Positions 17,288 through 26,775 of a DNA stretch of 64,000 nt are shown piece after piece. Below the pieces are notes generated by a model, which searched no databases, was not told the origin of the DNA, and worked only from the letters and a program-made list of their open reading frames with translations. Both the position numbers and the translations under genes were made by a program. Numbering within the stretch: position 1 is the stretch's first letter; the number at the start of each line of letters is the position of its first letter. The stretch is from Ectopseudomonas khazarica (GTDB taxonomy: Bacteria > Pseudomonadota > Gammaproteobacteria > Pseudomonadales > Pseudomonadaceae): positions 310,001 through 374,000 of the forward strand of contig NZ_SBHZ01000002.1 of NCBI RefSeq assembly GCF_004521985.1, read 5' to 3'.

Positions 17288-20200
17288 ATGCCCTTCCCCG
17301 CCCTGCTCATCGCCAACCGTGGCGAGATCGCCATCCGCATTGCCCAGGCCTGTGCCGATCTCGGCATCCGCTCGGTGGCGGTGTTCGCCGAGGACGACGC
17401 GGCCGGGCTGCATACGCGCAAGGCCGACCTCGCCGTGGCACTCGAGGGACGCGGGGTGGCCGCTTACCTGGACATGGACCAGCTGATCGCCAGCGCCGTG
17501 GCGCAAGGCTGCACGGCGATCCACCCCGGCTACGGTTTTCTCGCCGAGAATGCCGAGTTCGCCCGGCGCTGCCAGGCGGCAGGCCTGACCTTCATCGGCC
17601 CGACGGCGGAGACCCTGCAGCTGTTCGGCGACAAGGCGGCGGCCCGCGCGCTTGCCCAGCGCTGCGATGTGGCGCTGGTGCCCGGCCTCAACCACGCCGT
17701 CACCCTGGAGCAGGCCGAGGCCTTCTTGCGCGAGCACGGCAGCGTGATGCTCAAGGCCCTGGCCGGTGGCGGCGGACGTGGCATGCGCGCGGTGGATGAT
17801 CCGACGCAGCTGGCCGACGCCTTCGCCCGCTGCGCGTCGGAAGCCCTGGGCGCCTTCGGCAGCGGCGCGTTGTACGTGGAAAAACGCGTGTGCCGCGCCC
17901 GGCATATCGAGGTGCAGGTGCTCGGGGATGGCAGCGGTGCGGTCAGCCACCTGTGGGAGCGCGACTGCAGCCTGCAGCGGCGCCACCAGAAGCTGGTGGA
18001 AATCGCTCCCAGCCCGGACCTGGACGCCAGCACCCGCGACGCCATCATCGCCAGCGCCCTGCGCCTGGCTGCCGAAGTGCGCTACCTGGGCATCGGCACC
18101 TTCGAGTTCCTCCTCGACCTCGACCAGCCCGGGCACTTCTACTTCATGGAAGCCAACCCGCGCGTGCAGGTGGAGCACACCGTCACCGAGCAGGTCACCG
18201 GCATCGACCTGCTGCACAGCCAACTGCACCTGGCCGCCGGCGCAAGCCTGGCCGACCTGGGCCTGCTCGCACCGCCAGCAACCAACGGCTATGCCGTGCA
18301 GGTGCGCCTGAATCTGGAGTCGCTGCATGCCGATGGCAGCGCACGCCCGGCTGCCGGCGTGCTCAGCGCCTACCAGCCGCCGTCCGGTCCCGGCCTGCGC
18401 ATCGATGGCTGCGGCTATGCCGGCCATGCCGTGAGCCCGGCCTACGATTCGCTGGTGGCCAAGCTGATCGCCAGCGCCAGCGACTACCCAGGCGCCCTGC
18501 GCCGCGCCTATCGCGGGCTCTGCGAGTTCCGCCTGGAAGGCGTGGCGAGCAACCTGCACCTGCTGCAGAACCTGCTGCAACGCGACGAGGTACGCGCCAA
18601 TCAGGTCGACACCACCTATGTCGAACGTCATCTGGACACGCTGCTGGCGGCCCGCGAGCAGGCCCATCCGCATCGCTACTTCACCGGCGCCCAGGCCGCC
18701 AGCGATGCGCAACCGGAGGTCGATGCCCCGCCCGGCACCCTGGCGCTGCATGCGGCCAGTGCCGGTGTGCTGGTCAGCCTCTCGGTACGCGCCGGCGATG
18801 CCATCGCGGTGGGCCAGAACATCGCCGTGCTGGAGGCGATGAAGATGGAATTCGAGGTCAAGGCCGAGCACAGCGGCATCGTCCGCGCACTGGCCGTGAC
18901 AGAGGGCAGCGCGGTAAGCGGGGGCCAGACGTTGCTGTTCGTCGAACCAGCCGAGGTCGATGGCGGCGCGCTGCACGGCGAGCAGGCCATCGACCTGGCT
19001 CACGTCCGCGCCGACCTGGCCGAAGTGCTCGAACGCCATGCCCGCCTGACCGACGCCCGCCGCCCCGAGGCCGTGGCCAAGCGCCGCAGGACTGGCCAGC
19101 GCACCGTGCGCGAGAACCTGGCGGACCTGCTCGACGCCGACAGCTTCATCGAATACGGCGCCATGGCCCTCGCCGCCCAGCGCCGCCGGCGTTCGCCCGA
19201 AGAGCTGCTGGAACTGAGCCCGGCCGACGGCCTGGTTGCCGGCATCGGCACCGTGGGCGCAGAACGCTTTGGCAGCGAGGCGGCGCGCTGCATGGCCATC
19301 GCCTACGACTACACCGTGTTCGCCGGCACCCAGGGGGTGATGAATCACAAGAAGACCGACCGCATGCTGGCGCTGGCCGAACAATGGCGCCTGCCCGTGG
19401 TGCTGTTCGCCGAAGGCGGCGGCGGCCGCCCGGGCGATACCGATTTCGTCGGCGTGGCCGGGCTGGACTGCCACACCTTCGTCGCCATGGCCAAGCTCTC
19501 CGGCCTGGTGCCGACGGTAGGGGTCGTGTCCGGGCGCTGCTTCGCCGGCAACGCCGCGTTGCTCGGCTGCTGCGACGTGATCATCGCTACGCGCAATGCC
19601 AGCATCGGCATGGCCGGCCCGGCGATGATCGAAGGCGGCGGCCTGGGCAGCTTCAAACCCGAGCAGGTCGGCCCGAGCAGCGTGCAGGGTCCCAACGGGG
19701 TGATCGACGTGCTGGTGGAGGACGAAGCCGAGGCGGTCGCCGTGGCCAGGCAGTACCTGGGCTACTTCCAGGGAGCGCTGAGCGACTGGCACGCCAGCGA
19801 CAACCGCGAACTGCGCCACGTGATCCCGGAAAACCGCCTGCGCGTGTACGACATGCGCCAGGTCATCCAACTACTCGCCGACCAGCACAGCGTGCTGGAA
19901 CTGCGCCGCCAGTTCGCCCCCGGGCTGATCACCGCGCTGATCCGCATCGAAGGCAAGCCCTTCGGCCTGATCGCCAACAACCCCGCGCACCTGGGCGGCG
20001 CCATCGATGCCGTGGCCGGCGACAAGGCCGCGCGCTTCCTGCAGCTGTGCGAGGCGCATGACCTGCCCGTGGTATCGCTGTGCGACACCCCCGGTTTCAT
20101 GGTAGGCCCGGAGGCGGAGAAGCAGGCCACGGTGCGCCATGTCTCGCGCCTGTTTGTCAGCGCCGCCAGCCTCACGGTGCCCTTCTTCACCCTGGTGCTG

Positions 20201-20560
20201 CGCAAGGGCTACGGCCTTGGTGCCCAGGCCATGGCGGCGGGCAGCTTCCACTCACCGCTGTTCACCGCCGCCTGGCCCAGTGCCGAGTTCGGCGCCATGG
20301 GTCTGGAGGGTGCCGTGCGCCTGGGGTTCGCCAAGGAGCTGGCCGCCCAGCCGGACGAGGCCGCACGCCAGGCCCTGTTCGACAAGCTGGTGGCCAAGGC
20401 CTACGACAACGGCAAGGCCCTGAACATGGCCAGCTACCTGGAGATCGATGCCGTGATCGATCCGGCCGACAGCCGCGCCTGGCTGCTGCGTGGCCTCAAT
20501 GCGGCGCCACGCCCACCCCGGCGTGAGGGCAAGAAGCGTCCCTTCATCGACACCTGGTAA
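17288..20560 (+). CDS. single-chain biotin-dependent acyl-CoA carboxylase (biotin carboxylase + BCCP + carboxyltransferase)
   Basis: A 1090-residue multidomain enzyme. Residues about 1-450 are biotin carboxylase (LIANRGEIAIRI start, glycine loop GGGGRGMRAV near 165, MEANPRVQVEHTVTEQVTG). Residues about 490-555 are the biotinyl domain with EAMKMEFE, biotinylated on Lys519. Residues about 575-1090 are a two-part carboxyltransferase (VMNHKKTDRMLALAEQWRLPVVLFAEGGGGRPGD; PGFMVGPEAEKQATVRH). This order and length fit the single-chain long-chain acyl-CoA carboxylase group described from Mycobacterium and Rhodopseudomonas, rather than the multi-subunit AccABCD or PCC enzymes. GGAG lies 5 bases before the start. 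It is 141 bp after ispA and 6 bp before a hydrolase gene, a probable two-gene unit. The acyl-CoA substrate is not known. Confidence 0.88.
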   Translation: MPFPALLIANRGEIAIRIAQACADLGIRSVAVFAEDDAAGLHTRKADLAVALEGRGVAAYLDMDQLIASAVAQGCTAIHPGYGFLAENAEFARRCQAAGLTFIGPTAETLQLFGDKAAARALAQRCDVALVPGLNHAVTLEQAEAFLREHGSVMLKALAGGGGRGMRAVDDPTQLADAFARCASEALGAFGSGALYVEKRVCRARHIEVQVLGDGSGAVSHLWERDCSLQRRHQKLVEIAPSPDLDASTRDAIIASALRLAAEVRYLGIGTFEFLLDLDQPGHFYFMEANPRVQVEHTVTEQVTGIDLLHSQLHLAAGASLADLGLLAPPATNGYAVQVRLNLESLHADGSARPAAGVLSAYQPPSGPGLRIDGCGYAGHAVSPAYDSLVAKLIASASDYPGALRRAYRGLCEFRLEGVASNLHLLQNLLQRDEVRANQVDTTYVERHLDTLLAAREQAHPHRYFTGAQAASDAQPEVDAPPGTLALHAASAGVLVSLSVRAGDAIAVGQNIAVLEAMKMEFEVKAEHSGIVRALAVTEGSAVSGGQTLLFVEPAEVDGGALHGEQAIDLAHVRADLAEVLERHARLTDARRPEAVAKRRRTGQRTVRENLADLLDADSFIEYGAMALAAQRRRRSPEELLELSPADGLVAGIGTVGAERFGSEAARCMAIAYDYTVFAGTQGVMNHKKTDRMLALAEQWRLPVVLFAEGGGGRPGDTDFVGVAGLDCHTFVAMAKLSGLVPTVGVVSGRCFAGNAALLGCCDVIIATRNASIGMAGPAMIEGGGLGSFKPEQVGPSSVQGPNGVIDVLVEDEAEAVAVARQYLGYFQGALSDWHASDNRELRHVIPENRLRVYDMRQVIQLLADQHSVLELRRQFAPGLITALIRIEGKPFGLIANNPAHLGGAIDAVAGDKAARFLQLCEAHDLPVVSLCDTPGFMVGPEAEKQATVRHVSRLFVSAASLTVPFFTLVLRKGYGLGAQAMAAGSFHSPLFTAAWPSAEFGAMGLEGAVRLGFAKELAAQPDEAARQALFDKLVAKAYDNGKALNMASYLEIDAVIDPADSRAWLLRGLNAAPRPPRREGKKRPFIDTW

Positions 20561-20566
20561 ACACCC

Positions 20567-21517
20567 ATGCACATCGAACATCGTCTGCTCGCCGTGAACG
20601 GCATCGAACTCAGCCTGTACAGCGCCGGTCCCGAGCACGGCCGGCCGGTGTGGCTGCTGCACGGTTTTCCCGAATGCTGGTACGCCTGGCACCCGCAGAT
20701 CGAGGCGCTGGCCAGTGCCGGCTACCGCGTGTTCGCCCCGGAGATGCGCGGCTATGGCGCCAGCAGCGCGCCGAGCGATCCTGCAGCCTACGACCTGCTC
20801 AGCCTGTGCGGCGACATCCAGGCGGCCATGGACCTGCTCGGCCAGCGCGAGGTCGCTGTGGTCGGCCATGACTGGGGCGCGCCGGTGGCCTGGCATCTGG
20901 CCCTGCTCGAGCCGCAACGGGTCAGAGCCCTGGGCGCACTGTCGGTGCCCTTCGGCGGCAGGCCGAAACGCCCGGCCATCGAGATGATGCGCGAGGCCTA
21001 CGCCGGACGCTTCCACTACATCCTCTACTTCCAGCAGCCGGGGCTGGCCGAGGCCGAACTGGACGCGGACATCGGCCGCAGCCTGCGCCTGCTGCTCGGC
21101 GGCCTGGGCGATGCCCTGCTGGCAACGGACAAACCGGCCGATGCGCGGCTGTTCGACGGGATGCCGGCCGACATCCCGCTGCCGCCCTGGTGCAGCGAGG
21201 CGACGTTCGCCCACTACCTGCGCACCTTCGAACGCCACGGCTTTCGCGGCGCGCTGAACTGGTACCGCAACTTCGAGCGCAACTGGCAACGCACCGAGCA
21301 TCTGGCCGCACTTCAGGTGACGCAGCCAACGCTGTTCCTGCTCGGCGAACACGACCCGGTCGGCCGTTTCGAGGCACCGACGCTCAAGCGCATGGGCGAC
21401 AAGGTGCCGCACCTGGAACGCCACGACCTGCCGGGCGCCGGCCACTGGCTGCAGGCCGAGTGCGGCGAGCGGGTGAGCGAACTGCTGCTGGCGTTTCTCG
21501 CGCGGCACTACCGCTGA
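20567..21517 (+). CDS. alpha/beta hydrolase, epoxide-hydrolase-like
   Basis: A 316-residue alpha/beta-fold hydrolase. The oxyanion motif HGFPECWYAWHPQI is near residue 30. The nucleophile elbow VVGHDWGAPVAW has aspartate, as in epoxide hydrolases and haloalkane dehalogenases, not serine. An acid LGEHDPVGRF and the terminal histidine in GAGHWLQAE complete the triad. The tyrosine-bearing cap (FHYILYFQQPGLAEAELDAD) resembles epoxide hydrolase lids. It begins 6 bp after the carboxylase stop, so the two are likely co-transcribed and may act on the same lipid or xenobiotic route. No signal peptide is visible, so it is cytosolic. Confidence 0.85.
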   Translation: MHIEHRLLAVNGIELSLYSAGPEHGRPVWLLHGFPECWYAWHPQIEALASAGYRVFAPEMRGYGASSAPSDPAAYDLLSLCGDIQAAMDLLGQREVAVVGHDWGAPVAWHLALLEPQRVRALGALSVPFGGRPKRPAIEMMREAYAGRFHYILYFQQPGLAEAELDADIGRSLRLLLGGLGDALLATDKPADARLFDGMPADIPLPPWCSEATFAHYLRTFERHGFRGALNWYRNFERNWQRTEHLAALQVTQPTLFLLGEHDPVGRFEAPTLKRMGDKVPHLERHDLPGAGHWLQAECGERVSELLLAFLARHYR

Positions 21518-21583
21518 CGGCGATCTGGTCAGCGGATTGGGCTGTTTTCCTGGCATCAGGTAAACTGCCGCATCTTTTACACC

Positions 21584-21589
21584 TATAAC
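21584..21589 (+). promoter_or_regulatory. candidate -10 box very close to the dxs start
   Basis: TATAAC ends 10 bases before the dxs ATG, and no Shine-Dalgarno sequence is seen. If it is used, transcription would begin within a few bases of the start codon, giving an almost leaderless mRNA. The -35 region is poor. Confidence 0.35.
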
Positions 21590-21599
21590 GATTCGCCTG

Positions 21600-23501
21600 A
21601 TGCCGACCACTTTCCACGAGATCCCCCGCGAGCGCCCGTTGACGCCCTTGCTGGACAGCGCCAATACGCCGGACGAACTGCGTCGCCTGGCCGAAGCGGA
21701 CCTGGAAACCCTCGCCGACGAGCTGCGCCAGTACCTGCTCTACAGCGTCGGCCAGAGTGGCGGTCACTTCGGTGCCGGCCTCGGCGTGATCGAACTGACC
21801 ATCGCCCTGCACTACGTCTTCGATACGCCCGACGACCGCCTGGTGTGGGACGTCGGCCATCAGGCCTATCCGCACAAGATCCTCACCGGTCGCCGTGAGC
21901 GCATGGGCACGCTGCGCCAGCGTGACGGCCTGGCCGCCTTCCCGCGTCGCAGCGAGAGCGAGTACGACACCTTCGGCGTCGGCCACTCCAGCACCAGCAT
22001 CAGTGCCGCCCTCGGCATGGCCATCGCCGCCCGCCTGAAGGGCGAGAAGCGCAAGAGCGTGGCGGTGATCGGCGATGGCGCCCTGACCGCCGGCATGGCC
22101 TTCGAAGCGCTCAACCATGCCACCGACGTCGGCGCCAACATGCTGGTGATCCTCAACGACAACGACATGTCGATCTCCAAGAACGTCGGCGGCCTGTCCA
22201 ACTACCTGGCCAAGATCATCTCCAGCCGCACCTACGCCAGCATGCGCGAAGGCAGCAAGAAGATGCTTTCGCGCCTGCCCGGTGCCTGGGAAATCGCGCG
22301 CAAGGTCGAGGAGCACGCCAAGGGCATGCTGGTGCCCGGCACCCTGTTCGAGGAGCTGGGCTGGAACTATGTCGGCCCCATCGACGGCCACGACCTGCCG
22401 ACCCTGCTGGCCACCCTGCGCAACATGCGCGACCTGGACGGCCCGCAGTTCCTCCACGTGGTGACCAAGAAGGGCAAGGGCTTCGCGCCGGCCGAGGCCG
22501 ACCCGATCGGCTATCACGCCATCACCAAGCTGGAGCCGGTGACACCGCCGGCCGCAGCGCTCTCCAGCCCGAAGCGGCCGAGCGGTCCGAAGTACTCCAA
22601 CGTGTTCGGCCAGTGGCTGTGCGACATGGCCGAGGCCGATGAGCGCCTGGTCGGCATTACCCCGGCGATGAAGGAAGGCTCCGACCTGGTGGCCTTCAGC
22701 GAGCGCTTCCCCGAGCGCTACTTCGATGTCGCCATCGCCGAACAGCATGCCGTGACCCTGGCGGCCGGCATGGCCTGCGAGGGCGCCAAGCCGGTGGTGG
22801 CGATCTACTCCACCTTCCTCCAGCGCGCCTATGACCAGCTGATCCATGACGTGGCCGTGCAGCACCTCGACGTGCTGTTCGCCATCGACCGCGCCGGCCT
22901 GGTCGGCGAAGACGGCCCGACCCATGCCGGCAGCTTCGACCTGTCGTACCTGCGCTGCATCCCCGGCATGCTGGTGATGACGCCGAGCGACGAGAACGAG
23001 ATGCGCCGCATGCTCACCACCGGCCACCTGTTCGACGGCCCGGCAGCCGTGCGCTACCCGCGTGGTACCGGCCCCAACGCCCCGCTCGATGCGGGCCTCG
23101 AACCGCTGGAAATCGGCAAGGCCGTGGTCCGTCGCCAGGGCAAGCGCGTCGCCCTGCTGGCCTTCGGTGTGCAACTGGCCGAAGCCCTGCGGGTTGGCGA
23201 GACGCTGGACGCCAGCGTGGTCGACATGCGCTTCGTCAAACCGCTGGACGAAGCCCTGCTGCGTGAGCTGGCCGACAGCCATGAGCTGCTGGTGACCCTC
23301 GAGGAAAACGCCGTGATGGGCGGTGCCGGCAGCGCGGTCAGCGAATTCTTCGCCGCCGAGAACCGCCAGGTGTCGATGCTGCACCTCGGCCTGCCGGACT
23401 ACTACGTCGAGCATGCCAAGCCCAGCCAGATGCTCGCCGAGTGCGGCCTGGACGATGCCGGCATCGAACGCGCGGTACGCGAACGCCTGAACCTGCTCTG
23501 A
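21600..23501 (+). CDS. dxs: 1-deoxy-D-xylulose-5-phosphate synthase
   Basis: A 633-residue thiamine-diphosphate enzyme that joins pyruvate and glyceraldehyde 3-phosphate, the first step of the MEP isoprenoid pathway. The ThDP/magnesium motif [16 protein letters not shown] begins near residue 158 and continues to NDNDMSIS. The transketolase pyrimidine domain has [11 protein letters not shown] and the catalytic glutamate region [16 protein letters not shown], and the C-terminal domain ends [15 protein letters not shown]. The N-terminus ([19 protein letters not shown]) matches the Pseudomonas family, which fixes the start. It belongs functionally with ispA but is separated from it here by the carboxylase and hydrolase genes, and a 82-bp gap precedes it. 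Confidence 0.98.
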   Translation: MPTTFHEIPRERPLTPLLDSANTPDELRRLAEADLETLADELRQYLLYSVGQSGGHFGAGLGVIELTIALHYVFDTPDDRLVWDVGHQAYPHKILTGRRERMGTLRQRDGLAAFPRRSESEYDTFGVGHSSTSISAALGMAIAARLKGEKRKSVAVIGDGALTAGMAFEALNHATDVGANMLVILNDNDMSISKNVGGLSNYLAKIISSRTYASMREGSKKMLSRLPGAWEIARKVEEHAKGMLVPGTLFEELGWNYVGPIDGHDLPTLLATLRNMRDLDGPQFLHVVTKKGKGFAPAEADPIGYHAITKLEPVTPPAAALSSPKRPSGPKYSNVFGQWLCDMAEADERLVGITPAMKEGSDLVAFSERFPERYFDVAIAEQHAVTLAAGMACEGAKPVVAIYSTFLQRAYDQLIHDVAVQHLDVLFAIDRAGLVGEDGPTHAGSFDLSYLRCIPGMLVMTPSDENEMRRMLTTGHLFDGPAAVRYPRGTGPNAPLDAGLEPLEIGKAVVRRQGKRVALLAFGVQLAEALRVGETLDASVVDMRFVKPLDEALLRELADSHELLVTLEENAVMGGAGSAVSEFFAAENRQVSMLHLGLPDYYVEHAKPSQMLAECGLDDAGIERAVRERLNLL

Positions 23502-23639
23502 GCATGAGCCCCGCTCATCGCCGAATGAGCCGGGCTTGCTTGTCATGCCGCTGCGCGCGCACTAAGGTGCGCGCACTTCATGTTCCGCCAGGGTGCGCTG
23601 CGCAAGCGGCGTCAGCAAGCCGTTGAAAAAACGCCAACG

Positions 23640-23815
23640 CAGGTAGTTTTCAACGGTCTGCTGAACGGGAAGTCGGTGCGCTCTCCATGAGCAATCCCGA
23701 CGCTGCCCCCGCAACGGTAATCGACTGCAAGCATCACGCTTGTCCCTATCCAACCGCCACTGGGAGCCCCCGGGAAGGCGGATAGGGGTCGAGAGCCCGG
23801 AGACCGGCCAAGGCG
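23640..23815 (+). promoter_or_regulatory. cobalamin riboswitch upstream of btuB
   Basis: This 409-bp gap between dxs and btuB holds a class I cobalamin (adenosylcobalamin) riboswitch. Visible elements, in order, are GAACGGGAAGTCGGTG, GACGCTGCCCCCGCAACGGTAA, CCGCCACTGGGAGCC, GGGAAGGCGGATAGGGG and the B12 box-like GAGAGCCCGGAGACCGGCC. About 95 bases follow before the btuB start, enough for an expression platform that hides the ribosome site when cobalamin is plentiful. No clear intrinsic terminator was seen, so translational control is more likely. Confidence 0.93.
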
Positions 23816-23910
23816 GATCGACTGGTGTTGCGGAGGGCAGCACGGTCAAGCGCCGCCCACGCGCTGGCTGCTGTCCTCCTCGAAAGTCTGCCGACCTTGA
23901 GGAAATCATC

Positions 23911-25776
23911 ATGAGAGCGTCTCGCCTGGCCCTGGCCATTGCTGTCCTGCCTGGCCTGTCACTGGCCAGCGAACCCTACGTGGCCGAGCCCCTGGTCATC
24001 ACCTCGGGCCGCATGCCCGAACCGCAAGCCCAGGCCACGGCGGCCAGCACCGTGTTCGAGCGAGCGGATATCGAGCGTTTGCAGGTCAGCAGCGTTGCAG
24101 AGCTGCTGCAGCGCGTTCCCGGTCTTAGCGTCGTCCGCACTGGCGGTACTGGCAGCCAGACGGGCGTGTTTCTGCGCGGCACCAGCACGGCACAAACGCT
24201 GGTGCTGGTCGATGGCCAACGCATCGCCGCGGCATCCAGTGGTACCAGCAGCCTGGAGTTTCTCGCCCCCGAGCAGATCGAGCGTATCGAGGTCGTGCGT
24301 GGCGCCCGTTCGGCACTCTACGGCTCCGATGCCATCGGTGGGGTGATACAGATTTTCACCCGCAAGGGCGATGACCAGGGGCTCGCCCCTTACGTGCGCC
24401 TGGCAGCCGGCAGCGACAGTACCTACCAGCGCAGCCTTGGTCTTTCCGGTGGCGATGAGCGCACCCGCTTTCACCTGGGCGCTGCACTGGACGAGACGGC
24501 CGGTATCGACGCGACCCGCGACGGTTTCGGCGCCAATGGCGACGACGATGCCTACCGCAACCGCTCACTGAGCCTGAGTCTGTCGCACCGCTTCGATGAC
24601 AGCCTGCAGATCGGTTTCAACCTGCTCGACCAGCGTGGCCAGGTGGAGTACGACGATGTCTTCAGCGGCTCGCTGCCGACTACCGACTACCTGCTCAGCA
24701 GCGCTTCCGGCTTCATCGACGCACAGCTCAGCGATAGCTGGAGCAGTCGCCTGGAGCTGGGCCACAGCGAAGACAAACGCGATAGCGGCAATGATCAACC
24801 GGGTGGCTCAGTCAGCCAGTTCAACACATACCGTGACGCCGCCAACTGGCTGAACACGCTGACACTCACCGAGAACCATCAGTTGCTGCTGGGCTTGGAC
24901 TGGTACGAGGATCGAGCCCAGGGCACCACGGACTTCGTCGAGGATTCGCGCTGGAACCGCGCAGCCTTCATCCAGCATCGTTATAGCGGGGAAAACTTTT
25001 CCACCGAGATCGGCTTGCGCCATGACGACAACCAGCAGTTCGGCGACGAAAACACCTGGAATGCGGCACTGACTCTGCCGCTGGACAACGCCAACGATCT
25101 GATTCTGTCGTATAGCGAAGGCTTCCGCGCGCCAACCTTCAATGACCTGTATTACCCGGACTTCTGCTTCGGCAGCATGTGTTTCCCCAGTGCAAACCCC
25201 GAGCTCACCCCGGAACGCTCCAAGAGCTACGAACTGCAATGGCGCAGCCGGTACAGCGACACAGGCTCGCTGCAGGCCTCCGTGTACCGAACCGAGATCG
25301 AAGATGCCATCGTTCTGGACGAGAACTTCATTCCGCAGAACGTCCAGACTGCCCGGATCAATGGTTTCGAGGCCGCAGTGCAGCAGGAACTGTTCGGCTG
25401 GCAAGGCAACCTGGCCCTGGCCCTGATCGACCCGCGCGATCGCGACAGCGGTCATACCCTGCAACGTCGCGCCAAACGCACGCTGACGCTGGATATCGAC
25501 CGCCGCTTCGGTGACGTGTCGATTGGCGCTGGCTGGCGTGCGCTCAGTGGTCGTTACGACGATGCCGAGAACCAGATCAGGATGAGCGGCTACGGCCTGC
25601 TCAGCCTGCGCGCAGCCTGGCAGGCCACCCAGGAACTGGGGCTGAGCCTGAAGCTGGATAACCTGCTGGACCGGGACTACGCAGAAGCCACGTACAGCAC
25701 GCCCAACGGGCGCTTCGGCTACAACAGTGCCGGACGCACCGCACTGTTCGCCGTAACCTGGACGCCGCAGATCTGA
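23911..25776 (+). CDS. btuB: TonB-dependent vitamin B12 receptor
   Basis: A 621-residue outer-membrane receptor. The signal peptide is residues 1-19; a TonB box (EPLVITSGR) follows at about 26-34; the plug domain reads VAELLQRVPGLSVVRTGG and continues to RGARSALYGSDAIGGVIQIFT; a 22-stranded barrel fills the rest. The start at 23911 is fixed by GAGG 8 bases upstream. The cobalamin riboswitch in the leader gives the substrate: corrinoids imported across the outer membrane with TonB energy. It is convergent with the periplasmic partner btuF, so the two are not in one operon. A TonB system is encoded 16 kb away in the same window. Confidence 0.94.
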   Translation: MRASRLALAIAVLPGLSLASEPYVAEPLVITSGRMPEPQAQATAASTVFERADIERLQVSSVAELLQRVPGLSVVRTGGTGSQTGVFLRGTSTAQTLVLVDGQRIAAASSGTSSLEFLAPEQIERIEVVRGARSALYGSDAIGGVIQIFTRKGDDQGLAPYVRLAAGSDSTYQRSLGLSGGDERTRFHLGAALDETAGIDATRDGFGANGDDDAYRNRSLSLSLSHRFDDSLQIGFNLLDQRGQVEYDDVFSGSLPTTDYLLSSASGFIDAQLSDSWSSRLELGHSEDKRDSGNDQPGGSVSQFNTYRDAANWLNTLTLTENHQLLLGLDWYEDRAQGTTDFVEDSRWNRAAFIQHRYSGENFSTEIGLRHDDNQQFGDENTWNAALTLPLDNANDLILSYSEGFRAPTFNDLYYPDFCFGSMCFPSANPELTPERSKSYELQWRSRYSDTGSLQASVYRTEIEDAIVLDENFIPQNVQTARINGFEAAVQQELFGWQGNLALALIDPRDRDSGHTLQRRAKRTLTLDIDRRFGDVSIGAGWRALSGRYDDAENQIRMSGYGLLSLRAAWQATQELGLSLKLDNLLDRDYAEATYSTPNGRFGYNSAGRTALFAVTWTPQI

Positions 25777-25798
25777 TGTCGATGCACTGCTCGCGTAG

Positions 25799-25924
25799 GG
25801 TGGGTTAGCGGCGCCGAACGCCTATCTGGCAAGCGCCGATGAACGGGAGCGCCGCGTAACCCACCAGCGATGGAACGCATGGCAGCGGTGGTGGGTTAGC
25901 GCCACATCGAGCGCAACCCACGCC
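25799..25924. repeat. two tandem hairpin-forming intergenic repeats
   Basis: GGTGGGTTAGCGGCGC (25799-25814) pairs with GCGCCGCGTAACCCACC (25849-25865), and a second pair GGTGGGTTAGCGC / GCGCAACCCACGCC follows at about 25889-25924. The copies share the GGGTTAGCG core, so this is a duplicated palindromic repeat family between convergent btuB and btuF. It may also act as a terminator region, but it has no T-run. Confidence 0.7.
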
Positions 25925-25980
25925 AGCAACATCCACAGGCGGCCAAGCCTCCCTGCGGAAGCACTGCACGTCCCGTGGCA

Positions 25981-26775
25981 CTAACGCGCCCCGGCCATCC
26001 GCTCGCACAACTGCTCGATCGCCCCGAGCATCTGCAGACTGGGCCGTTCCAGGCCCTTGTCCGGCACCGTCCATACCTGGCCCTGGCGCACGGCATGCAG
26101 CTGCGGCCAGGCCTGCCAGGCGCTCAGTTCGGCATTGCTGCCGCCCAGGATGATGTCCGGATCGCGCGCCAGCACGGCCTCCACGCTGACCTGTGGCGCA
26201 GGCTGCGGCAGCTCGGCGAAGAGGTTCCGTGCGCCGCACACCTGCAGCGCATCGCCGATCAACTGTTCGCCACCGATGGTGTACAGCGGCTGATGCCAGA
26301 TCTGATAGAACACCGCCAGCGGTCGTTCGCGCCGATAGCGCTGACGCAGCGCCGCCAGCCGCTCGCGAAACTCGGCGGCCAGGCGCTCGCCCTGTTCCGC
26401 CCGGCCCACCCGCTGGCCAATCTGCACGAAGGCATCACCCAGCAGGTCGAGGCGGGCCGGTTCGATCACCAGCAGCGGGATGTCGAAACGCTGCAACTGC
26501 GCCTGCTGTGCCGGCGGCACGCTGCCCGGGGCGATCAGGATCAGGTCGGGGGCGAGCTGCAGCAGGCGCTCGAATTCGAGCTGACCATAACGGCCGACCG
26601 TCGGCAGATGGGCCACGCCGGCGGGCTGCTGTTCCCCTTCGAGCACACCGACCAGGCGGTCGCCAGCGCCCAGGTCGAGCATGATTTCGCTGAGCGAAGG
26701 CGCCAGGCTGATCACCCGCTCGGCAGCCGGCAGTGGTAGCGCCAGCACGCACAGGGTCAGCAGCAGCGCGCGCAT
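25981..26775 (-). CDS. btuF: BtuF-like periplasmic cobalamin-binding protein
   Basis: A 264-residue substrate-binding protein of the cobalamin/iron-chelate (class III) type. The signal peptide is residues 1-18, then RVISLAPSLSEIMLDLGAGDRLVGV, the QLEFERLLQLAPDLIL segment, and a C-terminal lobe with DPDIILGG. It would bind cobalamin in the periplasm and hand it to an inner-membrane BtuCD importer, which is not in this window. Its ATG overlaps the stop of the preceding membrane-protein gene by 1 base (TGATG), and that gene overlaps ribA by 4 bases. Thus btuF is translated within a ribA operon. No riboswitch is visible in front of this operon. Confidence 0.86.
   Translation of the reverse strand: MRALLLTLCVLALPLPAAERVISLAPSLSEIMLDLGAGDRLVGVLEGEQQPAGVAHLPTVGRYGQLEFERLLQLAPDLILIAPGSVPPAQQAQLQRFDIPLLVIEPARLDLLGDAFVQIGQRVGRAEQGERLAAEFRERLAALRQRYRRERPLAVFYQIWHQPLYTIGGEQLIGDALQVCGARNLFAELPQPAPQVSVEAVLARDPDIILGGSNAELSAWQAWPQLHAVRQGQVWTVPDKGLERPSLQMLGAIEQLCERMAGAR

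Noticed and set aside
17249..19870. An 873-codon reverse-strand open frame across the carboxylase
   Set aside because: Antisense to biotin carboxylase and BCCP motifs; composition His/Gln/Gly-rich without any recognisable domain.
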